DNA of 64,000 nt from Veillonella sp. 3310 (GCF_003999875.1 NZ_RQVJ01000006.1:56829-120828); one strand, 5' to 3'. Counted from the stretch's first letter, positions 1 through 9,073 are shown. Numbers and translations are program-made. The notes: generated by a model from the sequence alone, not told the origin.

Positions 1-701
1 TCGGCTTTGAAACGACTATCGCTGTCATTGCGGCCACTATTCAGGCAGTACATGCTAAGGGATTAAAAAATGTATTTTTCTTGATTTCTCATAAATTGGT
101 GCCTCCTGCATTACGTGCATTATTGAGTAATCCAGAGCATCAAATTGATGGATTTCTGTTGCCAGGCCATGTAAGTGTTATCATTGGGGAACAGCCGTAT
201 CAATTCTTGGCCGATGAATATCATATGCCAAGCTGTATTGCTGGTTTTGATGGTGTAGAAATTTTGGCGGCTATTGTGAATTTGTTGGAACAACGAAAAG
301 AACAAACATTTTATGTAGGTAATACGTATCGTTCTGTGGTAGCAAAAACGGGCAATTCTGTAGCACAACAGTTGATGGATACTTTATATGAACCGTCCGA
401 TGATGGTTGGCGAGGTATCGGTGTATTGCCAGCATCGGGTTTAAAATTGCGCGGAGAATGGTCTGCCTATGATGCGTTGGTACAACTACCTTTAGGAACA
501 TTTACAACCAGTGATGGGCCGAAAGGATGCCAATGTGGATCTGTCATTCAAGGAATGATTCATCCGGATGCATGTCCTTTATTTGGTAAACTTTGTACAC
601 CAGAGCATCCAGTGGGGGCTTGTATGGTATCGGTAGAAGGCAGTTGTTCAGCTTGGTATAAATATGGTTTTTCCAGTGGTGGAATGACCTGGGAGGAATA
701 A
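1..701 (+). CDS. hypD: HypD, [NiFe]-hydrogenase maturation protein (5' partial)
   Basis: The gene is open at the left edge; the frame reads from base 3 and begins with GFETT, the conserved HypD motif that in the full protein lies in its central part. About 232 residues are visible. The C-terminal half has the HypD cysteine set: GPKGCQCGS, then HPDACPLFGKLC, then GACMVSVEGSC, the region that holds a [4Fe-4S] cluster. HypD with HypC carries the Fe(CN)2CO group while cyanide is added to the hydrogenase iron. The stop codon abuts the hypE start (TAA then ATG), so the two are translationally coupled. An apparent start at 81 (TTG) is internal to the frame and is not used. Confidence 0.95.
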   Translation, partial: GFETTIAVIAATIQAVHAKGLKNVFFLISHKLVPPALRALLSNPEHQIDGFLLPGHVSVIIGEQPYQFLADEYHMPSCIAGFDGVEILAAIVNLLEQRKEQTFYVGNTYRSVVAKTGNSVAQQLMDTLYEPSDDGWRGIGVLPASGLKLRGEWSAYDALVQLPLGTFTTSDGPKGCQCGSVIQGMIHPDACPLFGKLCTPEHPVGACMVSVEGSCSAWYKYGFSSGGMTWEE

Positions 702-1709
702 ATGGAACGTATTCGCTTAGTCCATGGTAATGGCGGTAAATTTAGCCATGAATTGGTGGACCAATATATTGTGAAATATTTTTCGAATCCAATATTAAAT
801 GAATTACATGATGGCGCTGTATTTCCAGTCACAACGGGACGTATGGCTATGAGTACAGATTCCTATGTAGTGACACCACATATTTTCCCCGGTGGCAACA
901 TTGGTAAGTTAGCTGTATGCGGTACAGTAAATGATTTAGCTATGATGGGCGCAGTGCCTCAGTATTTGTCGTGCGGGCTCATCTTAGAAGAAGGATTGCC
1001 TATTTCGACATTAGAAACTGTGTTGCAAACCATGTCAGATATGGCACAACTTTCAGGGGTATCCATTGTGACAGGGGATACGAAGGTAGTAGAAAAGGGG
1101 TCTGTTGACGGCATCTACATCAATACTGCCGGCGTAGGTATCGTACCAGACTATGTACAGTTAGGTACTTCCTATATTGAAAGTGGTATGAAAGTTATCA
1201 TTTCCGGCACCTTGGGGGACCATGCGATTGCTGTCATGGGAACTCGGTATGGATTGGATTTACCAGATACGATACAAACAGATTGTGCGCCTTTACATAA
1301 AATGGCTCACAAGTTATTAGAAACCTTTGGTAAAGATATTGCATTCTTTAGAGATCCTACTCGTGGTGGCTTAGCGACGACGCTCCAAGAGATTGCCAAC
1401 TCCGCACAAAAAGGGATTCGTTTGCAAGAGTCTGCCATCCCTATTAGAGAGGAAGTACAAGCTGTATGCCAAGTGTTAGGGTACGATCCATTGTATTTGG
1501 CAAATGAAGGTAAGATGATTGCCATTGTACGTGCTGATGTGGCAGATGAGGTAGTGCAGGTGATGCGTACTTTCACAGAAGGTCGTGATGCGGTGATCAT
1601 CGGCGATGTGGTGAATGGCAATGCCGGCAAAGTAGGGTTACAAACGGCAGTAGGTGGAATTCGCCTCTTGGATATGCTGGGAGAAGACCAAGTGCCACGA
1701 ATTTGCTAG
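702..1709 (+). CDS. hypE: HypE, hydrogenase maturation carbamoyl dehydratase
   Basis: 335 residues, typical for HypE, of the AIR-synthase/ATP-dependent dehydratase fold. It starts at the ATG directly following the hypD stop. The N terminus carries the HGNGGK motif, the middle GTVNDLAMMGA and RDPTRGGLATTLQEIA, and the protein ends in PRIC. That last Cys is the family's carbamoyl acceptor, which HypF loads and HypE dehydrates to a thiocyanate used to make the CN ligands of the NiFe site. No structural hydrogenase gene lies downstream; the cluster ends here, so the hydrogenase genes are presumably to the left of the window. Confidence 0.96.
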   Translation: MERIRLVHGNGGKFSHELVDQYIVKYFSNPILNELHDGAVFPVTTGRMAMSTDSYVVTPHIFPGGNIGKLAVCGTVNDLAMMGAVPQYLSCGLILEEGLPISTLETVLQTMSDMAQLSGVSIVTGDTKVVEKGSVDGIYINTAGVGIVPDYVQLGTSYIESGMKVIISGTLGDHAIAVMGTRYGLDLPDTIQTDCAPLHKMAHKLLETFGKDIAFFRDPTRGGLATTLQEIANSAQKGIRLQESAIPIREEVQAVCQVLGYDPLYLANEGKMIAIVRADVADEVVQVMRTFTEGRDAVIIGDVVNGNAGKVGLQTAVGGIRLLDMLGEDQVPRIC

Positions 1710-1812
1710 AAAATTGTAATAATTCATGAAAAAATCATACATATCCCGTATACTTTGTATAGAATAAAAATGTATTTTTTGATACAATGGAAAGGAAAAG
1801 GAGGATATTACG

Positions 1813-2259
1813 ATGAAAAAACAAATCGTAGCTGCTATGGTAGCATTCTCAGTAGCCACTGTAGGTGTTGTTGGCGTTCAACAAGCACAGGCATTTAATT
1901 TAGGCAGTCTAGTAGGGGGCGTATTGAAAGTAGGAGGCGTGGGCTTTCTAGTGGATAAGTACGGTGACTCCATCAATAATTTCTTGAACAATTTATTAAA
2001 GCAAAATAATTTGAGTACTACGTACTCAACAAAAGTAGTTCCTATTGTGAGTCTAGGTAAAGGCGGCCATATTGGTGCGGCGCAGGTAACAGGCCCTAGC
2101 AGTGAAGTGGAACGTGTTGAGGCGGTAGCGCAAATAGAGGCTAGTTTTAATTCCGTAGCTCGCGTAAAAGGACTAGTACCGATTGATAGCACAAACCCAA
2201 CGACTGCTAATCGCATTCAAGGGGTCGGTGTATCAGCAATTATAGATTTGAAGATTTAA
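1813..2259 (+). CDS. Secreted protein of unknown function, 148 aa
   Basis: I do not recognise a family. Seen: a clear Sec signal peptide (MKKQ, then a hydrophobic run to about residue 24, with cleavage predicted after AQA at about residue 27). A glycine-rich stretch follows (LGSLVGGVLKVGGVGFLVDKYG), then an Asn-rich segment, then a predicted beta-rich C-terminal part ending IDLKI. There is no cysteine after the signal, so it is not a lipoprotein. A strong Shine-Dalgarno (AAAGGAGG-like) sits just before the ATG. It heads a cluster of exported proteins leading to the LptD-like gene, so a periplasmic or outer-membrane role is plausible, but this is inference from position. Confidence 0.7.
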   Translation: MKKQIVAAMVAFSVATVGVVGVQQAQAFNLGSLVGGVLKVGGVGFLVDKYGDSINNFLNNLLKQNNLSTTYSTKVVPIVSLGKGGHIGAAQVTGPSSEVERVEAVAQIEASFNSVARVKGLVPIDSTNPTTANRIQGVGVSAIIDLKI

Positions 2260-2265
2260 TGGATT

Positions 2266-2285
2266 AGCACGGGCTTGCCCGTGCT
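2266..2285 (+). terminator. GC-rich hairpin between two secreted-protein genes
   Basis: An 8-bp perfect stem, AGCACGGG/CCCGTGCT, closes a CTTG loop directly after the stop codon at 2259. No T-tract follows, so it may attenuate or stabilise the upstream message rather than terminate. Confidence 0.5.
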
Positions 2286-2316
2286 ATCTATGTGTTAGTA
2301 GAGATGAGGAGATACT

Positions 2317-3390
2317 ATGAAACGTTCTGCTGTATTGGGAGCCGTATTCGCTCTTTTAACAACAAGTGTATGGGCTGCACCAGACACTGTTTTAGAAAAA
2401 ACAGAAGCCTTAGAAAGTACTGTATATGGTAAAGTGCAAGTAGGGGCCTTAACAGATCGAGTGCATCAATTGCAAGATACTATTTTGGGAGCCAAACAAC
2501 AAGGCAGTATTACTGGTCAAGTGGAATCTTTGTACAAATCTGTAGAAGGGCAAGGTACAAAGGTAACGTTACATCAGGAAGTGAATGCTTTGGAATGGAT
2601 GTATTTCGATGAAGTTCATAGTGGATCTCTTGTAGAGCGCATTGGGGAAATGGAACGCAGTGTGAATGGGCTAGAAACAAAAGGCTCCTTACAAAGTCGT
2701 GTACAAAAACTAAAACAATCTATTTTTGGCACACAAGTAGCGTTAAAAACTAAGACTGGCACAATTGGAGCAGATCAAGTATTTACTCTAGAGTTGACAG
2801 AACCTGTGACATCTCAAAAAAATGTAAAAGATGATGTGGTACATGTCAAAGTAGCCGAAGATGTAATGGATGGAGAAACTTTGTTGATTCCTAAAGGTAC
2901 GGTAGGAACTGGGCATATTACAGAAATTACAAAAGCTCGTTCCTTTGGTCGTAATGCCAAATTGAACATTGTATTTGATCAATTACAAGGTATTGATGGC
3001 ACAATTTTCACAGCTATCCAAGGGGAAGAAGCAAAAGCGAAAACAAAAGGCGAATTAAAAGCGGCTGGTGCCTCTGTAGCGGGAGCTGTGTTATTGGGGC
3101 CAGTGGGCTTAGTAGGTGGTTTCTTTGTAAAAGGTAAATCCATTGATTTGCCAGTAGGAACTCTTGTATATGTACAACCGGAATCTTCTGTTACTATTTC
3201 TGGTATAGAAATACATGGTGTGGATACCGGTGTAGCTCCTAAAGCTCCAGTGGAGCCAGTGGTGGCGCCAAAAGCAGCAGAGCCAGTTGCTACACAAGTA
3301 AAAGCTGCAAAAGCAGAACCAGTACAAGTAGTACCAGATGATACATTAACAGAAAAACCTGTTATTATTGTAAAACGCGAGCAAAACTAG
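2317..3390 (+). CDS. Secreted repeat protein of unknown function with glycine-zipper segment, 357 aa
   Basis: No named family is recognised. A signal peptide spans residues 1-20 (cleavage at VWA-AP). Residues ~22-145 hold four or five degenerate repeats of about 27 residues built on a pattern like GSL..RV..LE.SV.G, each predicted helical (for example GALTDRVHQLQDTILG and GSLQSRVQKLKQSIFG). Residues ~155-240 form a beta-rich domain with IPKGTVGTGHI and A.L.I.FD elements, resembling the soluble domain of VirB10/TrbI-like proteins (resemblance only). A glycine-zipper-like hydrophobic stretch (GASVAGAVLLGPVGLVGGFF) follows at ~250. The tail is rich in Pro, Ala and Val. It precedes the LptD-like gene by a few bases and is probably cotranscribed. 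Confidence 0.72.
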   Translation: MKRSAVLGAVFALLTTSVWAAPDTVLEKTEALESTVYGKVQVGALTDRVHQLQDTILGAKQQGSITGQVESLYKSVEGQGTKVTLHQEVNALEWMYFDEVHSGSLVERIGEMERSVNGLETKGSLQSRVQKLKQSIFGTQVALKTKTGTIGADQVFTLELTEPVTSQKNVKDDVVHVKVAEDVMDGETLLIPKGTVGTGHITEITKARSFGRNAKLNIVFDQLQGIDGTIFTAIQGEEAKAKTKGELKAAGASVAGAVLLGPVGLVGGFFVKGKSIDLPVGTLVYVQPESSVTISGIEIHGVDTGVAPKAPVEPVVAPKAAEPVATQVKAAKAEPVQVVPDDTLTEKPVIIVKREQN

Positions 3391-3399
3391 GAGATGGGC

Positions 3400-4959
3400 A
3401 TGAAAAGATATTCTGTAACAGCCGCTGCCATTTTGACGGCATTGGCATGTACACAAAGCCATGCACAAGCAGTAGATACGACAGCTCCAGTATTTGAAAC
3501 GGAGCCCCAAGTAGCTACGGTTCAGTATGTGCAAACGCCTATGGGTTCCACTGTATCTACGGATACAAAGTATGTACCAAATCTGCAAGTGAAGCCAGTA
3601 TCTCCTAAAGAAAAACAAGAGGTACAGAAGCCAGCTGTGCCAGTTCGTATTGATGCAGATAAAATGTATTATAATGATACCACTGGTCGTGTATGGGCCA
3701 ATGGCTCTGTAGAAGTTGAACGTGGCAATCAACAATTATTGTCGCAAAACATAGAAGGCAATGTGAAGACACAACAGTATGAAAGTACATCAGACTATCG
3801 CTTTTTAGAAGATAAAGGGGACACAAAAGATTTAAAAGGTTCTCATATTACCTACAATGCGACTACTGGTGAAGCGCATACAAAGGATGTATTTGGCTAT
3901 GCGGATCCCTATTGGGTGAAAGCTGAAGTGGGTGACTTTGATGGTAAAACAGGTCGTATTGAAAAGGGTTGGTTAACTACAAAACATGCGATCGCTTTCA
4001 AAGGAGCCCCTGATTATCGTGTGGAAGGGGATTATATTGAAGTATTCCCTGGCGATAAAGCAGTCATTCATAATGCAAGCTTTTATATTAAAAATAAACG
4101 AATTATTTCTGTAAAAAAATATACCGTGTCTTTGCGCCAAGATAAACAAGGAGAAGTCAGTGTATTTTCCTTTGTACCAAGACCAAAATACAATTCTTCT
4201 GATGGATTGAGCTTACATGGTAAGATTGACTATCCTGTATCTAAGCATGGAGAGTTATTCTTGCATTATACTTGGGGTACCAATATTGGGTTTAAACCGT
4301 CTTTTGGGTATGTACAGTTCTTGCCATGGGGTGAAGCAAAGATTGCATATAGTCGTGAATCAGCTACATTAAATGCTAAAAAGGTATGGGTAGAAAAGAA
4401 ACCTGAACTGTCCATAGATACGCATGCCTATCATATAGGTACTACGCCGTTTACCATTCGTGGTGGTGCTAGCTATGGTAGATGGGTAGAAGGCCATATC
4501 AAGGGCTCACATGCTAAGTATTTTGGGGAACTTTCTCATGACCCAGTTCACGTTGGACCAAAGACAGAGGTAAAATTCTATGGTGGTTACCAACGGGACT
4601 ATTATGGATATGATTCATCCGTACGGTCTATGCCATATTGGGGCGTAGGAGCGACTACAAAATTAGGACCACGAGTGGATGCATGGGCTGGATATCGTCA
4701 AAGTAATGTATCGGTTTCAGCAGATTCTCCATATCCATTTGACCAAATCGATGTGAAGTATAATCTGTACTATGGTTTAAGTGTACAAGCTACACGATTA
4801 GACCGTTTTAGTATACAAATGCAACGAGACTTGCAAACCCATGAATTACGCTATGTAGATTTGACGTGGCATAGAGATTTGCATTCCTTTGAGGGCTCTT
4901 TGACATATCGCACGAAACAAAAGAAATGGGAATATACATTGGTAGCGAAAGATTTTTAA
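3400..4959 (+). CDS. lptD: LptD/OstA-like outer-membrane LPS assembly protein
   Basis: LptD inserts lipopolysaccharide into the outer leaflet of the outer membrane. I start the gene at ATG 3400 because AGGAG at 3389-3393 is six bases ahead of it; an ATG at 3394 abuts the same AGGAG and is unlikely. The signal peptide ends near AQA (residue ~23). Residues ~80-190 form an OstA/LptA-like jellyroll (VPVRIDADKMYYND..., ANGSVEV, GSHITYNATTGEAHTKDVFGYAD). The remainder is a series of amphipathic aromatic beta strands ending VAKDF, consistent with a C-terminal barrel. At about 519 residues it is much shorter than E. coli LptD (784), and no cysteine pair for the Lpt disulfide switch is seen. Weakest point: it could be a shorter OstA-family barrel rather than the sole LptD. 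Confidence 0.75.
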   Translation: MKRYSVTAAAILTALACTQSHAQAVDTTAPVFETEPQVATVQYVQTPMGSTVSTDTKYVPNLQVKPVSPKEKQEVQKPAVPVRIDADKMYYNDTTGRVWANGSVEVERGNQQLLSQNIEGNVKTQQYESTSDYRFLEDKGDTKDLKGSHITYNATTGEAHTKDVFGYADPYWVKAEVGDFDGKTGRIEKGWLTTKHAIAFKGAPDYRVEGDYIEVFPGDKAVIHNASFYIKNKRIISVKKYTVSLRQDKQGEVSVFSFVPRPKYNSSDGLSLHGKIDYPVSKHGELFLHYTWGTNIGFKPSFGYVQFLPWGEAKIAYSRESATLNAKKVWVEKKPELSIDTHAYHIGTTPFTIRGGASYGRWVEGHIKGSHAKYFGELSHDPVHVGPKTEVKFYGGYQRDYYGYDSSVRSMPYWGVGATTKLGPRVDAWAGYRQSNVSVSADSPYPFDQIDVKYNLYYGLSVQATRLDRFSIQMQRDLQTHELRYVDLTWHRDLHSFEGSLTYRTKQKKWEYTLVAKDF

Positions 4960-4973
4960 TCTAAGGGGACGCC

Positions 4974-5861
4974 ATGAAAAAAGTTAGAAAAGCAGTCATT
5001 CCAGCGGCAGGCTTTGGAACGCGCTTTTTGCCAGCCACTAAGGCACAACCAAAAGAGATGTTGCCTATTGTGGATACACCAACTATACAATATATTGTGC
5101 AAGAGGCCATCGATTCAGGTATTGAGGATATTCTAATTATTACGGGGCGCAATAAGCGGGCTATTGAAGATCATTTTGATACTAGTGTGGAGTTGGAACA
5201 ACTATTACAACAACAGGGAAAACAACAACATCTAGAGATGGTACGAAACTTGGCGAGTATTAAAGTTCATTACATTCGTCAGAAAACAGCCCGTGGCTTA
5301 GGTGATGCGATTTACTGTGCGAAGTCTTTCATAGGGGATGAGCCATTTGCTGTTCTCTTGGGGGATGATGTGGTGTATAATCCACAAAATCCATGTTTGA
5401 AGCAGTTGATTGATTGTCATTACGCCCATGATGGCGTAACAATTTTAGGTACTCAATTTGTAGCTCCCGAAAAAGTTAGCTCTTATGGTATTGTGTCGGG
5501 ACATGAAATTGAACCGAATGTGTACGAGGTAGCTGGGCTAGTGGAAAAACCACCACTTGAATATGCCCCATCGAACTTGGCCGTATTAGGTCGTTATATT
5601 TTGACTCCAGACATATTTGACGAGTTAGAAAAAACGCCTCAAGGAGCGGGCAATGAAATTCAGTTGACCGATGCTATTGCGAGACTTTCATCGAAAATTC
5701 TAGCCTATTCCTATGAAGGGGTACGCTATGATATAGGTGATCGCTTAGGCTATTTAAAAGCAACTGTAGAATACGGCTTGCGAAATCCACAGTTGGCAGA
5801 GGCTTTCAAAACCTATTTACAAGAACTAGACATCGATTCTGTTATGAATCTTAAAGCGTAG
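4974..5861 (+). CDS. galU: UTP-glucose-1-phosphate uridylyltransferase GalU
   Basis: It makes UDP-glucose from UTP and glucose-1-phosphate, feeding LPS core, capsule and other glycans. The 295-residue length is standard. The nucleotidyltransferase signature GFGTRFLPATKAQPKEMLP sits at residues ~12-30, followed by PTIQYIVQEA, the metal/uridine motif LLGDDV, and VEKP further on. It starts 14 bases after the LptD-like gene, which suits an envelope-biogenesis operon. The ATG has GGGGAC upstream. A hairpin terminator closes the operon at 5879-5918. Confidence 0.95.
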   Translation: MKKVRKAVIPAAGFGTRFLPATKAQPKEMLPIVDTPTIQYIVQEAIDSGIEDILIITGRNKRAIEDHFDTSVELEQLLQQQGKQQHLEMVRNLASIKVHYIRQKTARGLGDAIYCAKSFIGDEPFAVLLGDDVVYNPQNPCLKQLIDCHYAHDGVTILGTQFVAPEKVSSYGIVSGHEIEPNVYEVAGLVEKPPLEYAPSNLAVLGRYILTPDIFDELEKTPQGAGNEIQLTDAIARLSSKILAYSYEGVRYDIGDRLGYLKATVEYGLRNPQLAEAFKTYLQELDIDSVMNLKA

Positions 5862-5878
5862 TTGTATATATGTAAGTA

Positions 5879-5918
5879 ACGGATGTTATGAGGTGCATAC
5901 CTTGTGATATCCGTTTTT
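5879..5918 (+). terminator. Intrinsic terminator after galU
   Basis: ACGGAT (5879-5884) pairs with ATCCGT (5909-5914), with partly paired flanks inside, followed by TTTTT. It ends the envelope operon. Confidence 0.7.
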
Positions 5919-5950
5919 GCATATCTACTCACTGCATAGCAAGAATGCGT

Positions 5951-5966
5951 TGTGATACATATCACA
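5951..5966. promoter_or_regulatory. CRP/FNR-family-type palindromic operator upstream of pckA
   Basis: TGTGATACATATCACA is a perfect inverted repeat with 7-base arms and a 2-base centre. It matches the TGTGA-N6-TCACA consensus bound by CRP-type regulators. Its centre lies about 92 bases ahead of the predicted pckA start site, a class I activator distance. Which regulator binds is unknown; the sequence alone gives the site. Confidence 0.6.
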
Positions 5967-6015
5967 GATGCTTGGATTTACTAAGGCTAATGCAGTGTAT
6001 ATGATGAGGCTCATA

Positions 6016-6044
6016 TTGTGAAATACTTAATTAAATGTTAGAAT
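6016..6044 (+). promoter_or_regulatory. Sigma-70-type promoter of pckA
   Basis: TTGTGA (6016-6021) and TAGAAT (6039-6044) are separated by exactly 17 bases. The predicted start is near 6051, giving a leader of about 40 bases. Confidence 0.7.
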
Positions 6045-6092
6045 ATAAGAGAATATACATAAGTATAATAAGTTACAACGAATGAGGAAACT

Positions 6093-7721
6093 ATGGCAAC
6101 AAGATTAAAATGGAAACAGTCCGAAATTAAAGAAAACCCGCTTTTTTCTAAATTGAGAAGTACGATAGAAACAGCGTTTTATGGAAATAATGTAACACCT
6201 GTTAAATCCATTGCACAGGCCTATGAGTTAGCAGCTAAGGAACCTGGTGTCATTGTATTAGATATGCCAATCTACCGTGCGGAAGAGCAAGGTTTACCAC
6301 AAGATGCAAAAGTATTAGTTACTAATAATGGTAAAACTACAGGTCGTTATGCAAAAGCACGTCGTATCATCGGTGATGAAGGTATTAACGAAGTAGAATT
6401 ATGTGATATTGCTCGTGAAGCTGTGTATGATAGCCGTCATAAAGAGTGGATTTCTGCGCAAGCTATTGTAGGCTTGGATGAAGCTTTCACCGCTCGTGCA
6501 CATTTAATGATTCCTAAAGAACATGCTTCTATCTTGTACTCCTGGGCTATCAACTTCCAATTTTTCAATGAGGAAGTAAAGGCTTTTTACAGAGAGAGTA
6601 AGGAAATTCCTGAAGGGGATATTTTTATCTATTCTGATCCAGATTATGTGGTAGAAGGATACCCTGGAGGACTAGCTATTTTTGACCCTGCTCATAACTG
6701 CGCTATGATTTTAGGCATGCGCTATTTTGGGGAACATAAAAAAGGCACTCTTACATTAGGATGGTCCTTGGCAAATCGTTATGGTTATGTGGCATGCCAT
6801 GGTGGTATGAAGCGATATAATTTACAAGATGGTTCTTCCTATACAATTGGCGTATTCGGATTATCCGGATCGGGTAAATCTACCTTAACCCATGAACAAC
6901 ATGATGGACGATATGATATTTCTGTGTTACATGATGATGCGTATATCATTCATACAGAAGATTTATCCTCTATTGCTTTAGAACCAACATATTTTGATAA
7001 AATGCAAGACTATCCGGTGGAACATCCTGCTAATAAATATTTATTAACATTGCAAAATGTTGGGGTCACCTTAGATGAAGATGGCAACAAAGTTGTTTTA
7101 GCAGAAGATGTGCGTAATAACAATGGTCGTGCTATTAAATCGCAATTCTGGACAGACAATCGCGTGAACTTTGTGAAAGACCCAGTGAATGCTATCGTGT
7201 GGTTGATGAAAGATAAAACGTTACCACCGATTTTAAAAATTGACGATCCAATTTTGGCGGCTACTATGGGTGCTACGCTAGCAACACGTCGTTCTACAGC
7301 GGAAAAATTAGATGACAATGTAGATCCTAACGCATTGGTCATTGAGCCTTATGCAAATCCATTCCGGACCTATTCCTTGCGTACCGATTATGAAAGCTAC
7401 AAAAAATTGTTCACTCAATCTGGTGTAGATTGCTATATTATGAACACTGGTTTCTTCTTGGATAAAAAAATTCCAAAAGAAGTCACATTAGGCTTGTTAG
7501 AGGGCTTAGTTGAAGGTAGCCTTAATTTTGAACCATTCTATAAATATGAAAACTTAGAATATGTAAAAGTAGAAGGTTTTGAACCAGATTTTACAGTTCG
7601 TGAGTATCATCATATTCTTCATAAAGCATTTGAGTTCCGTTATGATTACATTGAAAACTTAAAAGGAACAAAAGATGAGTTGCCTGACGAAGTATTAGAT
7701 GTGTTAAAAATCATTATGTAG
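6093..7721 (+). CDS. pckA: Phosphoenolpyruvate carboxykinase (ATP type)
   Basis: It interconverts oxaloacetate plus ATP with phosphoenolpyruvate, CO2 and ADP. In an organism that ferments organic acids this is an anaplerotic or gluconeogenic step. At 542 residues it has family length. The nucleotide-binding loop is [15 protein letters not shown] at ~255-269, with Ser where most ATP-PEPCKs have Thr (GLSGTGKTTLS). The acidic metal-binding motif is HDDAYII at ~280, rather than the usual DDEH-type element. The arginine-rich ATRRSTAEKL segment follows near ~395. Together these place it in a divergent branch of the family. It has its own promoter and an upstream CRP-like site, and brnQ follows 11 bases later. 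Confidence 0.9.
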   Translation: MATRLKWKQSEIKENPLFSKLRSTIETAFYGNNVTPVKSIAQAYELAAKEPGVIVLDMPIYRAEEQGLPQDAKVLVTNNGKTTGRYAKARRIIGDEGINEVELCDIAREAVYDSRHKEWISAQAIVGLDEAFTARAHLMIPKEHASILYSWAINFQFFNEEVKAFYRESKEIPEGDIFIYSDPDYVVEGYPGGLAIFDPAHNCAMILGMRYFGEHKKGTLTLGWSLANRYGYVACHGGMKRYNLQDGSSYTIGVFGLSGSGKSTLTHEQHDGRYDISVLHDDAYIIHTEDLSSIALEPTYFDKMQDYPVEHPANKYLLTLQNVGVTLDEDGNKVVLAEDVRNNNGRAIKSQFWTDNRVNFVKDPVNAIVWLMKDKTLPPILKIDDPILAATMGATLATRRSTAEKLDDNVDPNALVIEPYANPFRTYSLRTDYESYKKLFTQSGVDCYIMNTGFFLDKKIPKEVTLGLLEGLVEGSLNFEPFYKYENLEYVKVEGFEPDFTVREYHHILHKAFEFRYDYIENLKGTKDELPDEVLDVLKIIM

Positions 7722-7732
7722 GGGGACTGACA

Positions 7733-9073
7733 ATGAAGCAAACATTATCTTGGGGTTCCGTAGCCTTTATTGGAACTATGCTGTTCGGCATGTTCTTTGG
7801 GGCAGGTAACTTAATTTTCCCAGTTCACTTGGGGCAAGAAGCAGGTCAAGCCTTATGGCCAGCTATTATAGGTTTTTTAGTAACAGCTATCGGGCTACCA
7901 TTCTTGGGTATTGTTGCTATGGGCGTGTCTCGTAGTAATGGCTTACAAGATTTAGTGAGTCGCGTACATCCAATGTACGGAAAAATCTTTACCTTATTAT
8001 TGTACATTACCATTGGTCCTGCATTTGCCATCCCAAGAACGAGCACAGTATCCTATACTATTGGATTTGAACCATTTCTTGGTGGTGTCAATCCAGAGCT
8101 TGCATTAGGAGTATTCTCTGCAGTGTTCTTTATCATTGCTATTTTGTTCTCTTTGAACCCAGGCAAGTTGATGACCTACATCGGCAAGGTATTAACACCA
8201 TTATTCTTAGTATTTCTAAGTATTTTATTGATCACTGTAGTGGTTATGCCAATGGGCGATTACACATCAGTGGCGCCACAAGGGGAATATGCGACTCATC
8301 CGTTCTTTAAAGGTTTCACTGAAGGTTACAACACGTTAGATGTATTGGCATCCTTAGCATTTGGTATTATTGTCATCCGTGCTCTACAAGGAGTAGGAGT
8401 GACAGAACCTAAGGATATTGCTATGGGGCTTGTGAAAGCTGGACTTATTGCGTGCTCCATTATGGCTGTTATCTACGGTTTCTTAGCCTACAGTGGTGCT
8501 ACTAGTGTAACCACATTAGGCCTTGCGAAAAATGGTGGTATCACCATGGCGCAAATGAATGCGTTCTACTTCGGCAATATAGGGGCTGTGTTATTGGCGA
8601 TTATCGTTACCTTAGCTTGCTTAAAAACCTGCGTAGGCTTAATCGGTGCTTGTGGTGAAACATTTGATGAAATGTTCCCGAACACATTGGGCTATCGTGG
8701 CTATGCATACTTAACAACAGCAGTGGGTTTCTTAATTGCTAATGTGGGATTAACAAAAATTATCGAACTCGCCATCCCTGTATTGATGTTCTTGTACCCA
8801 TTGTCCATTACGATCATTTTGTTATCCTTTGCAGCACCAATCTTCAAAGGAAGACAAGCGGTATATGCTTGGACAACAGCTTTTGCTTTATGGGCGGCAC
8901 TAGGCGATGCTATGGCAACGGCGCCAGCATTTATCAATCAATCTGGATTTGTCCAATGGGCATTACCATATTACGGAATGCTTCCATTTGCCTCTATCGG
9001 CATGGGCTGGATTGTGCCATCCATTATCGGTTTCTTTGTGGGTATGGTGCATATTGGTATTGTGCGAAAATAA
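7733..9073 (+). CDS. brnQ: Branched-chain amino acid:cation symporter BrnQ
   Basis: 446 residues with about 12 hydrophobic segments, of the LIVCS family, which imports Leu, Ile and Val with Na+ or H+. The N terminus carries the family hallmark GTMLFGMFFGAGNLIFPVHLGQEAG in the first helix and loop. Family features also include the PRTSTVSYTIGFEPF segment near residue ~100 and GGITMAQMNAFYFG later. It follows pckA by 11 bases with GGGGGAC as ribosome site, so it is probably cotranscribed with pckA. A terminator follows at 9162-9193. Confidence 0.93.
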   Translation: MKQTLSWGSVAFIGTMLFGMFFGAGNLIFPVHLGQEAGQALWPAIIGFLVTAIGLPFLGIVAMGVSRSNGLQDLVSRVHPMYGKIFTLLLYITIGPAFAIPRTSTVSYTIGFEPFLGGVNPELALGVFSAVFFIIAILFSLNPGKLMTYIGKVLTPLFLVFLSILLITVVVMPMGDYTSVAPQGEYATHPFFKGFTEGYNTLDVLASLAFGIIVIRALQGVGVTEPKDIAMGLVKAGLIACSIMAVIYGFLAYSGATSVTTLGLAKNGGITMAQMNAFYFGNIGAVLLAIIVTLACLKTCVGLIGACGETFDEMFPNTLGYRGYAYLTTAVGFLIANVGLTKIIELAIPVLMFLYPLSITIILLSFAAPIFKGRQAVYAWTTAFALWAALGDAMATAPAFINQSGFVQWALPYYGMLPFASIGMGWIVPSIIGFFVGMVHIGIVRK

